DNA of 64,000 nucleotides. Source: Powellomyces hirtus (taxonomy: Eukaryota; Chytridiomycota; Chytridiomycetes; Spizellomycetales; Powellomycetaceae). Numbering within the stretch: position 1 is the stretch's first letter; each line of letters begins with the position of its first letter. The stretch spans positions 620,001 through 684,000 of the forward strand of contig JAHLKG010000003.1 in NCBI GenBank assembly GCA_025526995.1. Direction: 5' to 3'. The translations under genes were made by a program, and so were the position numbers. The notes beneath the pieces are model-generated. The model was not told where the DNA came from. It searched no databases and saw nothing but the letters and a program-made list of their open reading frames with translations. Positions 47,524 through 59,546 of the stretch are shown here, piece by piece.

Positions 47524-50500
47524 TCAATCTACGCGGGTGATGGGCGGCAAGGGACGAGTCGCTTCTGCGCCTCCCAGTGTAGCTGCAGTTGTCATTGGTC
47601 CTCTGCCCGTGAATGGCTGCTGCTGCTGATTGGGTGCCGAAATAGCCGCCAGGATTCGCCACAGGACGTCCTTGGTGACGGGTTTGCTCATGGTATCGTC
47701 AAACTGCTGCGAGAGGTGGAACGTCTGTTCGTAGGCGGTGATGGCGACGATCGGGGTCTGTTGGTTGACGTTGTTGGTGGATTTGATCATGCGAGCGGCA
47801 GTTTCGCCGTCAACTAAACAAAAACAAACAAAAACAAACAGGCAGTGTCAAACCCGTGTTGCTTTCAATGTGATTCTTTCAATTTTATCTTTTTTTGGTA
47901 TTTCTTACCGATCGGCATCCGGATATCCATAAAAATAACATCAAACTTGACTTGACCCAGGGCACATCTAATCGCTTCAGCTCCGTTACGCACAATAACG
48001 CATCGACACCCGAACATGCTAAGCATTTTCTCCAAAATGCGGAGCGAGACTGGATTGTCGTCTGCAATCAGGACATCCAGCAGTCGTTGCTTTTCGGGCA
48101 CCGCGGATCCGGGTACCGGCGCCGACAGTTGGTGGTGGTGGTCGGAAGCCATGGGAGGCGACAGTGCAGCAGAGGAGGAAGAAGCAGCAGCGGAGGCGGC
48201 TGCGGCTGCGGCTGCGGCTGCTGCGGGTGAGGTGGAGTTCAAGGAGGTGGTCGGCAGACCCATCATCATCTTGCTGTTGTCGAGCTGTTCTTTGGCAATC
48301 TGGAGGTACTCGTGCGGCCGCTGTGATTGTTGCGACGACAGCGACGAGGACGGGAACGGAGGCGGGTTTTGGTTTTGGTGCTGATATCCCGTTGCATTAA
48401 TGCCAAAACTGCTGGCGCGGAGACGACTGGGCAAGGAATTTCGTCTCGCGTGCTGGTCACCTTCCACGACGAGTCGGGTTCGGACGATTTTGGGTGTGTC
48501 GCCGGCAAGGGTCGTGAGGGGCGGGCTGCGCATGGGCGGCAAGACACCCCCGGCAGCAGTAGCAGCAGAAGAATGGGTTGGGGCCGGCATGGAAAAGTAG
48601 GATGTGTTGGCGGAAGATATGGTTGAAGAAAAGGCCGGTGTGGTGCTGGCAGCCGGTGAGGCAGGCACGGGCGGGGGTAAGGCCTCGTGACACGACATGC
48701 TATGTTGCAGACGGGATTTGCCGGGCGGGAAAATGCCAGCGCCCGGCACACTGAGGGAGGAAGTGGATGAGGACGGGGAGGCGGACGTGAGCGGTGAAAA
48801 CAAGAGTTGTGGAGAGCCGGGGATGCTGATGTGTTGGGGCGGGGTGTTGCTGTTGCTGTGGCTCGTCGGAGCGAGGCCGCCCTGGAGGGTGATGACCGCG
48901 TTGGCCGGTAAGGAGCGATGTCTACTTCTGCTGACGTCGGAGGCGGACCCGAGGGACTCGGATCGCAGTTTGCGGACAAGGTCATTGTTGGCTTTTTCGA
49001 GCAGCGGCAGGTTCTTGTAGACAAACTCACCAAAATCGGGGGACGCGGCGCCTGGAGGGCCGTTGTTGTTGTTGTCGGTGGCAGCGCTACCCGGGCTCGG
49101 GTTGGCTTCCGTGCCTGGTGCGGCATTTGTGGCGGATAGAGGGGTGGAGGCATGGGTGGAGATGTTGCTGTTGCTGCTGTCCACGGCCGTTCCAGCGGGT
49201 GGAGAACCAGAAGGCGGCAACGGCGGAGTCGGACAATCCCCTTCTTCTCCCCGCCATTGTTTTGCCGCACACGCCGCCGCCACGCCGGCGTCCGCCGGAT
49301 CAAGGGGCGTCGCCACAGACTTGCGAATCGGTGAAGACGCTCGTCGACCCTTGCCAGCACCATCGCCACCTGCCAAGCACGCCACCTCCCCTTCGTCTCT
49401 GTTCTGTTTCTCGTGATGTGCCGTCTCCTCCTCTTCCTCGTGCACGGGAATCCCGGCCGCACCACGATCATCGAAATAATCCGTGTCTTCCACGCCCTTG
49501 ATTTTGGGCACAAAGGCGGCTTCCTCACCAAGGAGAGTCTCCCAATTCGTCTCCTTAAAAAACAGATGGGTCTTGACCGGCTCCGCGCCATGAGTCCCAA
49601 GGCGAGTCTCGATATCCGAGCACATAAACTGCTCCATAAGGTCGCGGGCTTCCGAGCTAAGCTCCACTTCCTCCTCGCACCAGTCAATGCGGCGGGTGAG
49701 GATGTTTTCAAACACCTGCGAAGGCGTCGGGGCGTGGAAGGGCGGGACGCCAATCAGGAATTCGTATAGGATCACGCCAAGGGCCCACCAGTCCACACTG
49801 ACGCCTTGACCCAGACCCAGGATACTTTCCGGGGCCAGGTAATCAGGCGTGCCGGCAAACACCTTTGCATTCCCACCTCCACCTCCACCCAGGCCGCACC
49901 CACTAGCTTCAAATCCGCCACCCAGTCCCGACCCTTCACCAAACATCCCCTTATCGCTCCCAATGCTCCCGTTGCTGGCGACTGAGCTGCGGCGACTGTG
50001 GCGGCCGAGGGAGTACGACTGCCCACCGTACAAGTGTTCTCCGAGTTTGAAAGGTGACGAGGGAGAATAGGTCGGGGTAGTTGGTGTCGCACCCGGCCCT
50101 GTACCACCAATGATCGGGCTGCCAGGCGGGAGACCGGTGCCGCCATTGATGCTCCCGCTGTTATTATTATTCGCGATGGAAACGGCCGAAGGGGTCAGAA
50201 ACGAGTCTCGCGCGCGTCGACCAAGAAATCCAACACGCGACAGTCCAAAATCAGTCAACTTGACATGGCCATCCTGGTCAATGAGCATATTGTCCGGCTT
50301 GAGATCTCGATGCACGATGCCCCTGCTATGCAAAAACTCCAATCCCAGGACCACTTCTGCAACATACTGGCCGGCCCATTTCTCATCCAGCGTTCCAACG
50401 GCCTTGATCAAAGCCGCACAATCGCCTCCATTGAGGTATTCCATGACGAGATAGAGGTTTTCACGGCTCTGGAACGAAAAGTACAATCTCACAACGAATG

Positions 50501-53500
50501 GGCTGTCGAGTTGGGTGAGGATCATGCGCTCGGCTTTGATGTTCATGACCTGGTTTTTCGCCACCATGTCTGCTTTTTTGAGAACCTTGATTGCAAAATA
50601 ATCGCCCGTGAGCCGTTTCTTGGCGAGGTAGACGGACCCGAATGCGCCTTTTGAAATGGGTTTGATGATGTCAAAGTCTTTGATGCTCGGAATGGAGCGC
50701 ATGACGGGCGTGGTTGGGAACAGGGACGTGCTGCCGCCGATGCTGGGTGCGGAAGAAGATACGCTGCCGGGTGTGCCAGGCCCGCCGCCGCTGGCCGGTT
50801 GCGGACCAAAGTAGGAACTGCCGTTGCCGCGGCCCAAGTTGGGAGAGCCGATGGACGTGGGTACGAGCTCGACCTCGAGTGTGCGGTTGCGGCTGACGAC
50901 CACACGAGGCGGTCGCGGGCTAGCGGTTCCTTTATGGGTCTCGATGTTGAGGAGGCCGTCACCAAGGTTGCTCAGCTTGATAGCTTTTCGCCGCCGGACT
51001 TTCCGCTTCTCCCTCTTGGCCGCGCGGTCCGAGGACGGTGCCGGAGTTGTGCTGTCGGCTGTACGTGAACCGGTCGCCTCCGTCGCGGTGGTCTCGACGC
51101 TCGGACCCCGCGCCTTCCTCCCCGTTTCGTCATTCTCTTTGTTCTCCTGCGTCTGTTTACTGTCTCGAGCTCCGCCTTCGGCCGGGCGGGGAGCATCCTC
51201 ATCTGGCCCCCCGGGACTTTGACATATCTCCTCCCCGGAACTGCTGACGGCGGCACCGACCTGTTGCCCAATTTCGCACTTGACGGCCTCCTCGCGGTCA
51301 GCGAGATCCTTATATCGGCACATGGCGCGCTCCATCTGCTCGATACCCTGGCACTTGCTCTTGACTAGGGACCCAACATCGGTTGCCAGGTGGAAAATGC
51401 CGAGTCCGAGACCAACAAGTGCCGTGTCAATGGTCGGCGGGTTGGCCGAATCTGGCTGTAGGTAGTCGAGTGCGCGGGCGGCCGACATGTTCGAGGTGCC
51501 CATTACTTCCGGCGGGTAAAAGTCGGTTTCAGGCGGCGGGTGCCAGTTGATCAGCCGTTGTATGGCAGCTTGATTCGGACTTGGCCGTTGCGAAATTGAT
51601 GCTGCCGAACAGGTAGAATTGAGTCGTTCTATGCCGTCAATAATGAGACACTGTTCGTCGGATAGGCCCACTGGGTCATCAATGCTTGCCGTGATGCCTT
51701 CGCCTCTGCTGTCAATATCCGTTTGCCTAGACCCGTCAGGTAATGACACTCCCAAGCACCCCTCGATGACCTCCAGAATGCTTTGCATGATGTTGATAAG
51801 TCGTCTGACGTAGTCCTCATAATCCTTTGTCTTGTCGCCTTCATCTTTTGCAGCGCAAGGCGAGAGCTCCTCAGATCTCTCCTCTTTTTCCTGAAGCTGA
51901 AACTCCTGATCTTCGCGCATCTCCTGTTCCAGAACTCTAATCCTTTCGGCGCACTGCTCTTTCGCGTCACGGAGTTCGTCGTTGACGAGGACCAGATCCA
52001 TTTCAATGCGATGCACCTGCGAACAACTCTCGCTGTGTTCCTCAAACAGAAACACAGGGATGGAGCGTTCACAAATATTGCACAGCACAAGGTCCATGGA
52101 GACGAGGGCGCCAAGAGCGTTCGTGCTGCTGGCGGCCGCGGTGGATTGCATCGGCTCCATGGGCGAGGGAGTCGGTGGTGTAACGGTGCCGAGAGCAGGC
52201 GACTCGATCAACGCAGAAAGGACGGCCTGATTGGTGCTGAGTTCCGATCCTTCCTCGTAGTCCTCCAAGCCCTCGTCACTGCTGGCGGCCACATCATCCC
52301 ATTCTTCGCCGAGGAGGGCCACGGGTCGGGTGACCCATATTGTGCTGCGTTTGACGCCCGTGACACGATCAAAGTTGACCATTCCTTTGCCCTCCATCTC
52401 CAACCACCGCCCGTCCTTCCGGAGTGCGCGGTAAGTAATTTCGATGGTGGCTTTTTCATCCTCTTGAAGCATGAGTGTCGCATCGTGAAACACATCCGCG
52501 TCGGGCGAGTCGGCAGGCAAGAACGGCAGGGATTTGAGAAACGAAGGTGACCCTGTGCCTTCATTGTCGGATTGGCCCTCTTCGCTGACCATCTCCTCGA
52601 CATCGTATCCAAACACCATCTTGACGACGGGTGACACGTACATGATCTTGCCGTCGAATCCCAATTCCATCATCACGTTGACACTCTGCGATTCACCCGC
52701 CGCCTCGCGAAGTTCCCTCAGGCTCCAGTTTTCCTGAGGTCGGACAAGCTGCGGCTGCGAAGATTGGTGCTGTAAGACCGGGGTGGTTTGGACATGCCGT
52801 CGCCCGCTGAAGCGTCGGCCCTGGGACCCCCGGGCCGAATCGCTTGCCTCGGCGCCGCTATCATTAACAGACACATATCCGTCTTCCTCCTCGCCACTGG
52901 TGTCCATTCCGAACGCCGAAGACATGGAATCGCGGCGAAGCAAAGGGGGGCGGAATGGCGGTCGGCTGCGAGATGTCGAGCGCGGATGAACCGTTGGCGG
53001 CGCAGCGGACGTACTGGTTCCGCCTACTTGGTGCTGCGGCTGCACCGAGCCGGCGGCTACGTACGTCCACATTCGCGTGTCTTCTTCCAGAGTCTCCACC
53101 ATGCGGGCTACGTCAGCAAACGCCATGAGAAGTCTGATCACATACTCACCGCAACCCCATTCCGGGTTCTTGCTCCATTGGGCCTGCAGAACCATGAGGC
53201 GGGAGATGGTCTCTCGGCAGGCGCCAGGCGTCATGATGTGCGCCAGGTCCATTTCCAGTATTTGCTGCGCGATGGCAATGAGCTCGCTGATCGCTTTGAT
53301 GAGTGGGGATTCTTTGGCATCCTCTTCGGCAGCGATCGACAGGTCAGATGCCCATGACGCTTGTGAATCCAGTCGGCCAATGCTGCTACCAAATTTCGGC
53401 GACCCCGGCGCGGACGTGGCAACCGTTTTCATCGGCCCCTCGGAACTGAAGAGGACATTTTCCGACCGCGCGTGTGCCAACTGAGATCGGCCTCTCTCTC

Positions 53501-55919
53501 GCTCCTTTTCGGCGCCGGGCCCCAACCCCATGGCCGACGCGCTCATGCGTTTGCCATTCTCGTCGAACGGATTCAAGCTCCGCGGCGGCGGCGTCTTGTC
53601 GTGATATTCCAGATTTCGTTCCACGTACGTATGGAGTTCAGATATTATGCGTTGAACATGGACATTGCACGTTGTTTTCGCCATTCGCAAAGAATTTTTC
53701 ATTTCGCTGAAGCCTTTTAGATACTCGGACAGATCGCTGTCACTCAGGGACCGAATCATGGTCGGACCACCAGAAGGTCGGCGGCCGAATTCGCCGGGGC
53801 CAGCGCCTGGAAGTGGAGACAATGCGCCTCCCACAGATGGGTGTGGAGAAGGAGACCGCGGATCGTTGAGCTTACGGCTGACCACAGCAGATGTTCTAAT
53901 GGATAGAGGATTTCCCGGGCGACTCGGACGCTTCATGGCCATCATGGACGTCAGGAACGGCGATTCTGGCCGTGAACGTCTCGAAGTGTTGGTCGAACCG
54001 GACGCGACAGAGGCGGCGTCATCGTCCGGACCATCGTCATCATCCAATGAAAAGAGAGGACTGGGCGAGCGCATGTCGTTCGCAAGCGCATGCATCATCG
54101 GGGACACGAGGACAGAGGTGCGCGAGCTTTTGCGTGGAGAAAACAGGTTGCGCAAAGAGTCTTGAACATCATCTTGCACTTCTTGGCCTTCCTGCCAGTG
54201 GGGCCAAATTCCCACTGGTTCGGCAGGTACCCATTTATAGTTTTTCACCTGCCGTGACTTATCTAGCACGCCCTGTAGAATCTCCATGTCGAAATCCGTC
54301 AGCGCCGGAAGAGAAGGTGGTTCGGAATCGCGATGTTGGTGGTGTTGAAGGTGCCGTTGGTACAGATGCTTGGCGGGATCGTCTGTCGGTGTGCCTGTGC
54401 GGGGGGAAGCATTAGCACGTGGTGACGAGCTCGGCATCCCAGAACCTCCCGGTGACCGCGCGGGTGATCTGGAGAGCATGGACGATTGTGGTAAGGAAGA
54501 CGACAGAGGGCTTGACTGTTTGCGCTCCGTCTTGTCGTGAATCAAGCTGGTGGTCGCGCTGGGACTTTGTGGGCCGCTGCGCAATGCTGCTGCAATGGGT
54601 GGCATCCCTGGACGCTCTGTAACTGGGGAGTAGAGGCCAGGACTGTTGAAGGGATCTGCTTTGCCGCCGCGTGGCGAGGGTGACAAGACCTGCTCATCCC
54701 ATTGCGGCAAATCTGGTAATGATGTGGTGGACAGGAGAAGCTGCTTTGGGATCATGGTGGTCGGGTCATCCCACGCGCCGTCCTCGAATCCGCCATCGTC
54801 GTCGGTCGAGAAGAAGGACATGCCACGGAGTTCTGGGCTGAACCGCTGTTTATCTTCTGGAAACTCCCCGCCAATGGTGCCTTCCCTAATGTGACTAAGG
54901 CTATGCTGATGATGATGCACACCCAGTCCCGAATGACCGAAACCGCTGCCAAAGCTCATCGCATTATGTGACGTAGCCAAAGGTGATGTCGCAATAGCAC
55001 CCGCACTCGCGTTGCTGCTTCCCATTCCCACGCTGAGCGATGAAGGCATGGAGGGCATGCTCCCGCCCATCGTGTTGTGTTCCAACATAGATCCTCTGCG
55101 CTGGCGGAGCAGCGGTACGCGCATGGGCGACGCTGCGCTCGCGGCGTTGGTGGAGGGTATGGAATCGGAACCATGGTAGCCGGACGAAATGCTTTCCGAG
55201 TCGCTGCCCTCCGAATGGACCGAAGCGCGACTGCTTCTTCGAAACTGCATAGCGGGGGTGACAGGCATGGCTTTGGGTTGCGGGTCGGCGCCGTCAAAGT
55301 AAGACTGCCCTGCGAAATTGTATGGCGCGTCGCCAACAGCCGGAAGTTGCATGGAGGTTGAGGAGGAAGGAAAGCCATGATGGCCGCTGCTGCTGTGACT
55401 GCCGCTGTCGCCGTGCGGGTCAAGAACGTCCGTATCTGAGAAGGTGCGAGTAAGTTTCCTCAGACTGGCAGTTATGTTGGACAGAGTGCGGCGTTTCGCC
55501 TTTGATGGGGACGGAGGCAAAGGAGGTTGTAGCTGCTGCTGCTGCTGCAGATGCGGCTGGCTGTGGATCACGTCAGAATTGGAGGAAAAGGACGAGGCTG
55601 GAGAGGACCCCGACAGAAAGGACGACATTGACAATGGGGACGTGACGACCCCTTTCTGCTGCGGGTGTTCGTGGTTGTGCAATAACACGGGTGTTGATAT
55701 TGCACTCGAATGCCTCGGCGGTGGAACAGCTGCGAGCGGAGCGGGACATGATGTTGGAGGCAAGGAAGTGGGAACAGCCGCGAGAGGGTTCAAGGGTGAT
55801 AGTCTGCGCTCTGCTTTTGCGGCGCGTGCTGCTCGTTCTGAAAGCGTAAATGCTCGCCCTCCACTACTGCTGCTTCCCGGTGGAGGACCCTGCGGCTGTT
55901 GCTGCTGATGCAAGTCCAT
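47524..55919 (-). CDS. RIM15: RIM15/Greatwall-type AGC kinase with PAS, zinc finger and receiver domains
   Basis: Nutrient- and stress-regulated kinase; yeast Rim15 drives quiescence entry through the endosulfines Igo1/2. Two exons (55919-47909 and 47813-47524) give 2766 residues. Ser/Pro/Gln-rich sequence fills the first ~1050. A PAS-like domain lies at ~1075-1190 (MMELGFDGKIMYVSPVVKMV), a CNIC...HSESC finger at ~1277-1297. The kinase (~1745-2150) has ISKGAFGSVYLAKK, FAIKVLKKAD, IVHRDLKPDN and LTDFGLSR; about 110 residues, Gly/Ser-rich, separate DFG from GTPDYLAPES, the hallmark of the Rim15/Greatwall group. A receiver domain ends the protein: acidic pair LIADDN, phosphoacceptor Asp ~2665 (FDVIFMDIRMPI), Thr (VAITAYEQ) and Lys (MSKPVTKD) are all present, so it could be phosphorylated. 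The last intron splits the receiver. Confidence 0.95.
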
Positions 55920-56334
55920 TGGTGTAGGGGATTGAGCGAGCCCGTTCTAATGCGCAGTGAAGTTAGAGAGCACGATGGGTACTGGGCTTATGTCGGCCGG
56001 TGAGTTTGGAGGACGACGTGTTTGTTGCTGGTCTATCCACTATATGTACTGCATGTATTTGTATAAACAGATATATCGCATTGGAGAGGTACTCGACCCG
56101 ACTTAATTGGGGGAAACAAAGAAAAAAAAAGTGCAAGGAAAATGAGGGGGAAGGGGGAATATTTTGAAGTAGGGCTACCGTGAGTCAACGCACGCATGAC
56201 GGATGATGACTGACCGGACTGATGCGCGCGTTTGGGTACCCCCACGTTCCTTCCCACCAAGGGCCTCCTCGTACATTTTCTATTCGCCACACAATCATGT
56301 CAGTGTTCGAAGCAAACGTGTACGCCCCCATATG

Positions 56335-56394
56335 TGAGAATGAGAATGAGAATGAGAATGAGAATGAGAATGAGAATGATAATGATAATGATAA
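56335..56394. repeat. Hexanucleotide array (GAGAAT then GATAAT units)
   Basis: About six to seven GAGAAT units pass without a break into about three GATAAT units, consistent with one base change spread by unit expansion. Confidence 0.85.
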
Positions 56395-56811
56395 TGATGG
56401 TTGATGTTGATGAGTTCAACCTGGTCTTGCATTTGACAGTCAGTTTACAATATCCTTGAGTGTAAGACATGCCAAAGGCCGGTTATTATACTACTGTACT
56501 CCTGGCAATGTCATCATCAATTCATGAGACCAAACACTCTCTCTCTCTCTCTCAACAGTCTCAACTCAATATCTGACAGACAAGGAAGCGGTTTTTTTAT
56601 TCAATCTCCTCATGTAATATGAAGACTGTTTTTGAACGAGAGGAGGTGACAAACAGATCCTTAATCAATAATCCCCATCAAGAAGATCAAAGATATAGAT
56701 GTCAGTCCCACTATCATCATCATGTGGATGAGCAGAATGCGCTGCAAGTTTTCTCGGCCGTTGTCACACCGTCCCCTCGCCACCCGCTCTGCCACTCAAC
56801 AATGATACACC

Positions 56812-56819
56812 CACGTGAC
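56812..56819. promoter_or_regulatory. CACGTGAC motif
   Basis: About 890 bp upstream of the RIM15-like start; same octamer as at 20996, 21021 and 59132. bHLH core by known consensus; use here is inferred. Confidence 0.35.
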
Positions 56820-56990
56820 TCGCGCCCCCCATTCTGAGATTTTTGATATCCCATGAAGTCATCATTCACAGTTGAGTGAAAGCAAAGCAGATTCAATTGA
56901 TAGTATGATATGAGTATGTCAAAGCGTACATGATGGAGATCGCTGTCTTATTTTTGGTTTTTTGTGTTTGAGTTTTCGATTGCCCATTTC

Positions 56991-58725
56991 TTACAGCTTT
57001 TCCAACACCGTGAGCAGCAGCGCAACTCCAAATCCAGTCGCACGCTGGTCCTTGCCAGAGGGTCCCGCTATACACACACATGAGAAAAAAGTGGCGTGTT
57101 TCATCATCAGTAAATCATACCGGGTGTTTCCCATGAGCAACGCGCGCCTCAACTCACCCATATCAACGTGGGCCCACTTGCCACTCCAGTCCGCCGTCAA
57201 GTGCTCCTCCACAAAATGGCCCGCGCATGACGCTTGTCCATTCATGCGGTCCGCAACACTGTTCTTCATGTCCGCCACCTTGCTATCAAACTCCTTCTTG
57301 AGAATCTCGGGCGCATACAGGATCGGGAAGCACCAGTCGCCCGACTGCTGCCCAGCCGCCAGCACAATCTTCTCAAAGTCCTCGTCCCGCGACAACACCG
57401 CCGCGTGCTTCTTGCCCGTCGTAATCAGCTGCGCCCCCGTCAACGTCGCAATGTCAATCACATGCGTCGATTGCAGGTCGCGCGTCGCATACGCCACCCC
57501 GTCGCCCAGCACCAACCGGCCCTCCGCGTCCGTGTTGTTCAGCTCAACCGTCTTGCCACTGTACATCGTGATCACATCGTCCGGCCGCTGCGCCTTGGGG
57601 CCAATCGCATTCTCCGCCAGGCACAACACGGCTGTCAGCGCACCTCCATACTGGTTCTTGGCCGCCGCAAGGAACGCCCCAAAGCACGCCGCGCTACCAC
57701 CCATGTCCTCCTTCATGCCGCACATGCCGCCGCTCGTCTTGAGCGACAAACCTCCAGTGTCGTACACAATACCCTTGCCCACAAACACGGGCCGTGCTTC
57801 CACGGTCTGCTTCACGGGCGTGTACGTAAGAACCACCAGCGCGGGGGGCTCCTCGGCCTGCTTTCCAACACCATAGATTCCTCCAAAACCCTTCTCCCTG
57901 AGCTCCTCGCCCGAAATCACCTCCACCTTTACAGTCGGCAGGTCCTGGACCGCAGCCTTGATCTCGGCAATGTACGTGGTCGTGTTGAGCTCAGAAGTCG
58001 GCATGTCGACAATCCGCGCAACCAAGCGGATCGAGTCCGCCACATTGTTCAGCTTCTTGTACGTCTCCTCAGTGACGCCTCCGGGGACAGAGACCTCGAC
58101 GTGAACGTTGCGGGGCTTCAGCTTCTGAGCGGCAGACTTTTTGTTGTACAGAGGAAAGGCACGAGCCACCGCGCTAATGACCGACCATCAAAAGGGAATG
58201 TCTAGTCACATGTTCCAACGCAGACGTCGCCGTTATGGAAATATCATACCATGCAGCGGGAAAGACCTGGTTCTGGTTCTCCAGGGCCAGAACCAGCTTC
58301 ACATCGCCCTCCTTTGGGGTCTGAGCAGCCACAAGGTCATGCACCAAATCCGAGCGAATGTGGCCCATATTTCGCGACCGGTCCTTGTTCAAATGCGCAA
58401 ACGTGTGCTGCACACGCGTCTCTCCAACCTTGGTGTACGTAGTCGCAACATCCGTCTTGCCATCGACCAGAACCTCCGTGGCTTCAAACTTGGCCGCATC
58501 TTGACCCAGCGCCTTCCACAGGGTCTCGTTGGATCCGGCAAACGTGCTGCGCTCGCCAATCGCAATGATGGCAGAGACCGCGTCCGTGGTGGGACCGTAG
58601 CGGAGCGTCGTTTGGCTCATGGTTCTGGTATGTGATCTGAGGAAGGAGGAGGAGGAATGCTTGACTGGTGAGAATGCGGTACGTGATGGGATGATTTTGC
58701 CGAGTCGGAGAAAGGTCACGGTCAT
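56991..58725 (-). CDS. NPEPL1: M17 leucine aminopeptidase family, NPEPL1-like
   Basis: Two-metal aminopeptidase of family M17. Exons from 58620 (or 58725) to 58250, 58173-57158 and 57067-56991 give 487 residues from the internal Met (MSQTTLRYGPT) or 522 from an in-frame upstream ATG at 58725. The catalytic core shows VFVGKGIVYDTGGLSLKT, GGMCGMKEDMGGSAACFGAF, NNTDAEGRLVLGDGVAYATR and IDIATLTGAQ, the M17 metal-binding and catalytic segments; the spacing and YDTGG wording match the NPEPL1 subgroup rather than classical LAP. The C-terminus AGPSGKDQRATGFGVALL is also subgroup-like. The 35-residue upstream extension is Arg/Ser/Thr-rich with no acidic residue, like a mitochondrial presequence. A C16 run lies 38 nt upstream of that ATG. 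Confidence 0.93.
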
Positions 58726-58762
58726 CGCCCCTGCTCGAACCCAGAGAGGTGAGCTTGGTGCT

Positions 58763-58778
58763 GGGGGGGGGGGGGGGG
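58763..58778. repeat. Homopolymer of 16 G (C16 on the aminopeptidase sense strand)
   Basis: Lies in the presumed 5' leader of the aminopeptidase gene, 38 nt upstream of the first in-frame ATG. Confidence 0.9.
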
Positions 58779-59044
58779 CGAGTTTCACTTGGTTCTACGA
58801 TTGGACCCTTGCCCCACGCTTCCTCCCATCCTGTGTAACCAACCCTCCACCAAAGAATCCCAGACCCTTGACTAACTGTATGCCTCCGCGCATATATATG
58901 TAACATACCGATCAATCTGGTTCCTGTTGAAAAAGTCACTTATGGAGAAATGAACGAGGGTGCGATCTTGACAAACAACGAAGGAAACGGCGAATTTATC
59001 AAACAGGTGCCATTCTGCCAACACCTGAGTGGTGACTAACGCGT

Positions 59045-59075
59045 GTCACATGAGACGTCACATGAGCGTCACATG
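59045..59075. promoter_or_regulatory. Three tandem GTCACATG motifs
   Basis: Octamers spaced 12 and 11 bp apart, about 470-500 bp before the CFAP20 ATG and about 320-350 bp from the aminopeptidase ATG. CACATG is a half-match to the CACGTG E-box. A shared binding site is inferred. Confidence 0.4.
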
Positions 59076-59131
59076 CATGTCATAGGCTCATTCGAGTGCG
59101 GATTGGATGGAATGAATGGAGTGAGAATAAA

Positions 59132-59139
59132 CACGTGAC
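59132..59139. promoter_or_regulatory. CACGTGAC motif
   Basis: About 410 bp upstream of the CFAP20 start codon, next to the GTCACATG cluster. Confidence 0.35.
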
Positions 59140-59546
59140 CCCTAAGCGGAGTTCCAAACGGCTTATTCAAGAAAGCGAGTCTCTGAATTGGCACGTCGTC
59201 CGCTCTCCTCCCTTTCTCCCTTTCGGAGTGACTGTCATTCTGCCCTCAATCGTCGGCAGGAAGAAAAACGAGCAGAAAAATAAATATACAGTGAAACGAA
59301 CGCAGAAGAAACTTGTCACACACAACCACCGCCGTCACCCTGCTGTAGATATACGCTGTACGAAACAGTCGCACACGCCACCGCATCTCCCGTCGCCCAT
59401 CACCACCGACAACTGCCCCCCCGCGCGTATTGGACTCCACTCCCTGCGCGCGCGTCGTTAGGAGGAAGGGGAAAAGGCGGGGTGTGTGACTGGTCAATCG
59501 AATCAATTTGATTGCGGCTCCCAAAAGTCGTGGGAGCGTTGCAGAT

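Larger units (their letters stand above)
55920..56990. promoter_or_regulatory. Intergenic region upstream of RIM15-like gene
   Basis: 1.07 kb between the RIM15-like start and the 3' end of the aminopeptidase gene. It holds a GAGAAT/GATAAT hexamer array at 56335-56394, a CT microsatellite at about 56537-56553 and a CACGTGAC motif at 56812-56819. No gene is supported. Confidence 0.5.
58726..59546. promoter_or_regulatory. Bidirectional promoter region NPEPL1-like / CFAP20
   Basis: About 820 bp between divergent starts. Features: a G16 run at 58763-58778; three GTCACATG octamers at 59045-59052, 59057-59064 and 59068-59075; a CACGTGAC at 59132-59139. Confidence 0.55.

Noticed and set aside
48266..49753. 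495-codon minus-strand ORF within the RIM15-like gene
   Set aside because: Alternative frame of the kinase C-terminal region; Pro/Arg-rich shadow translation.
57234..58205. 323-codon plus-strand ORF opposite the aminopeptidase
   Set aside because: Antisense to a strongly conserved M17 domain; Arg/His/Leu-rich composition typical of a shadow frame.
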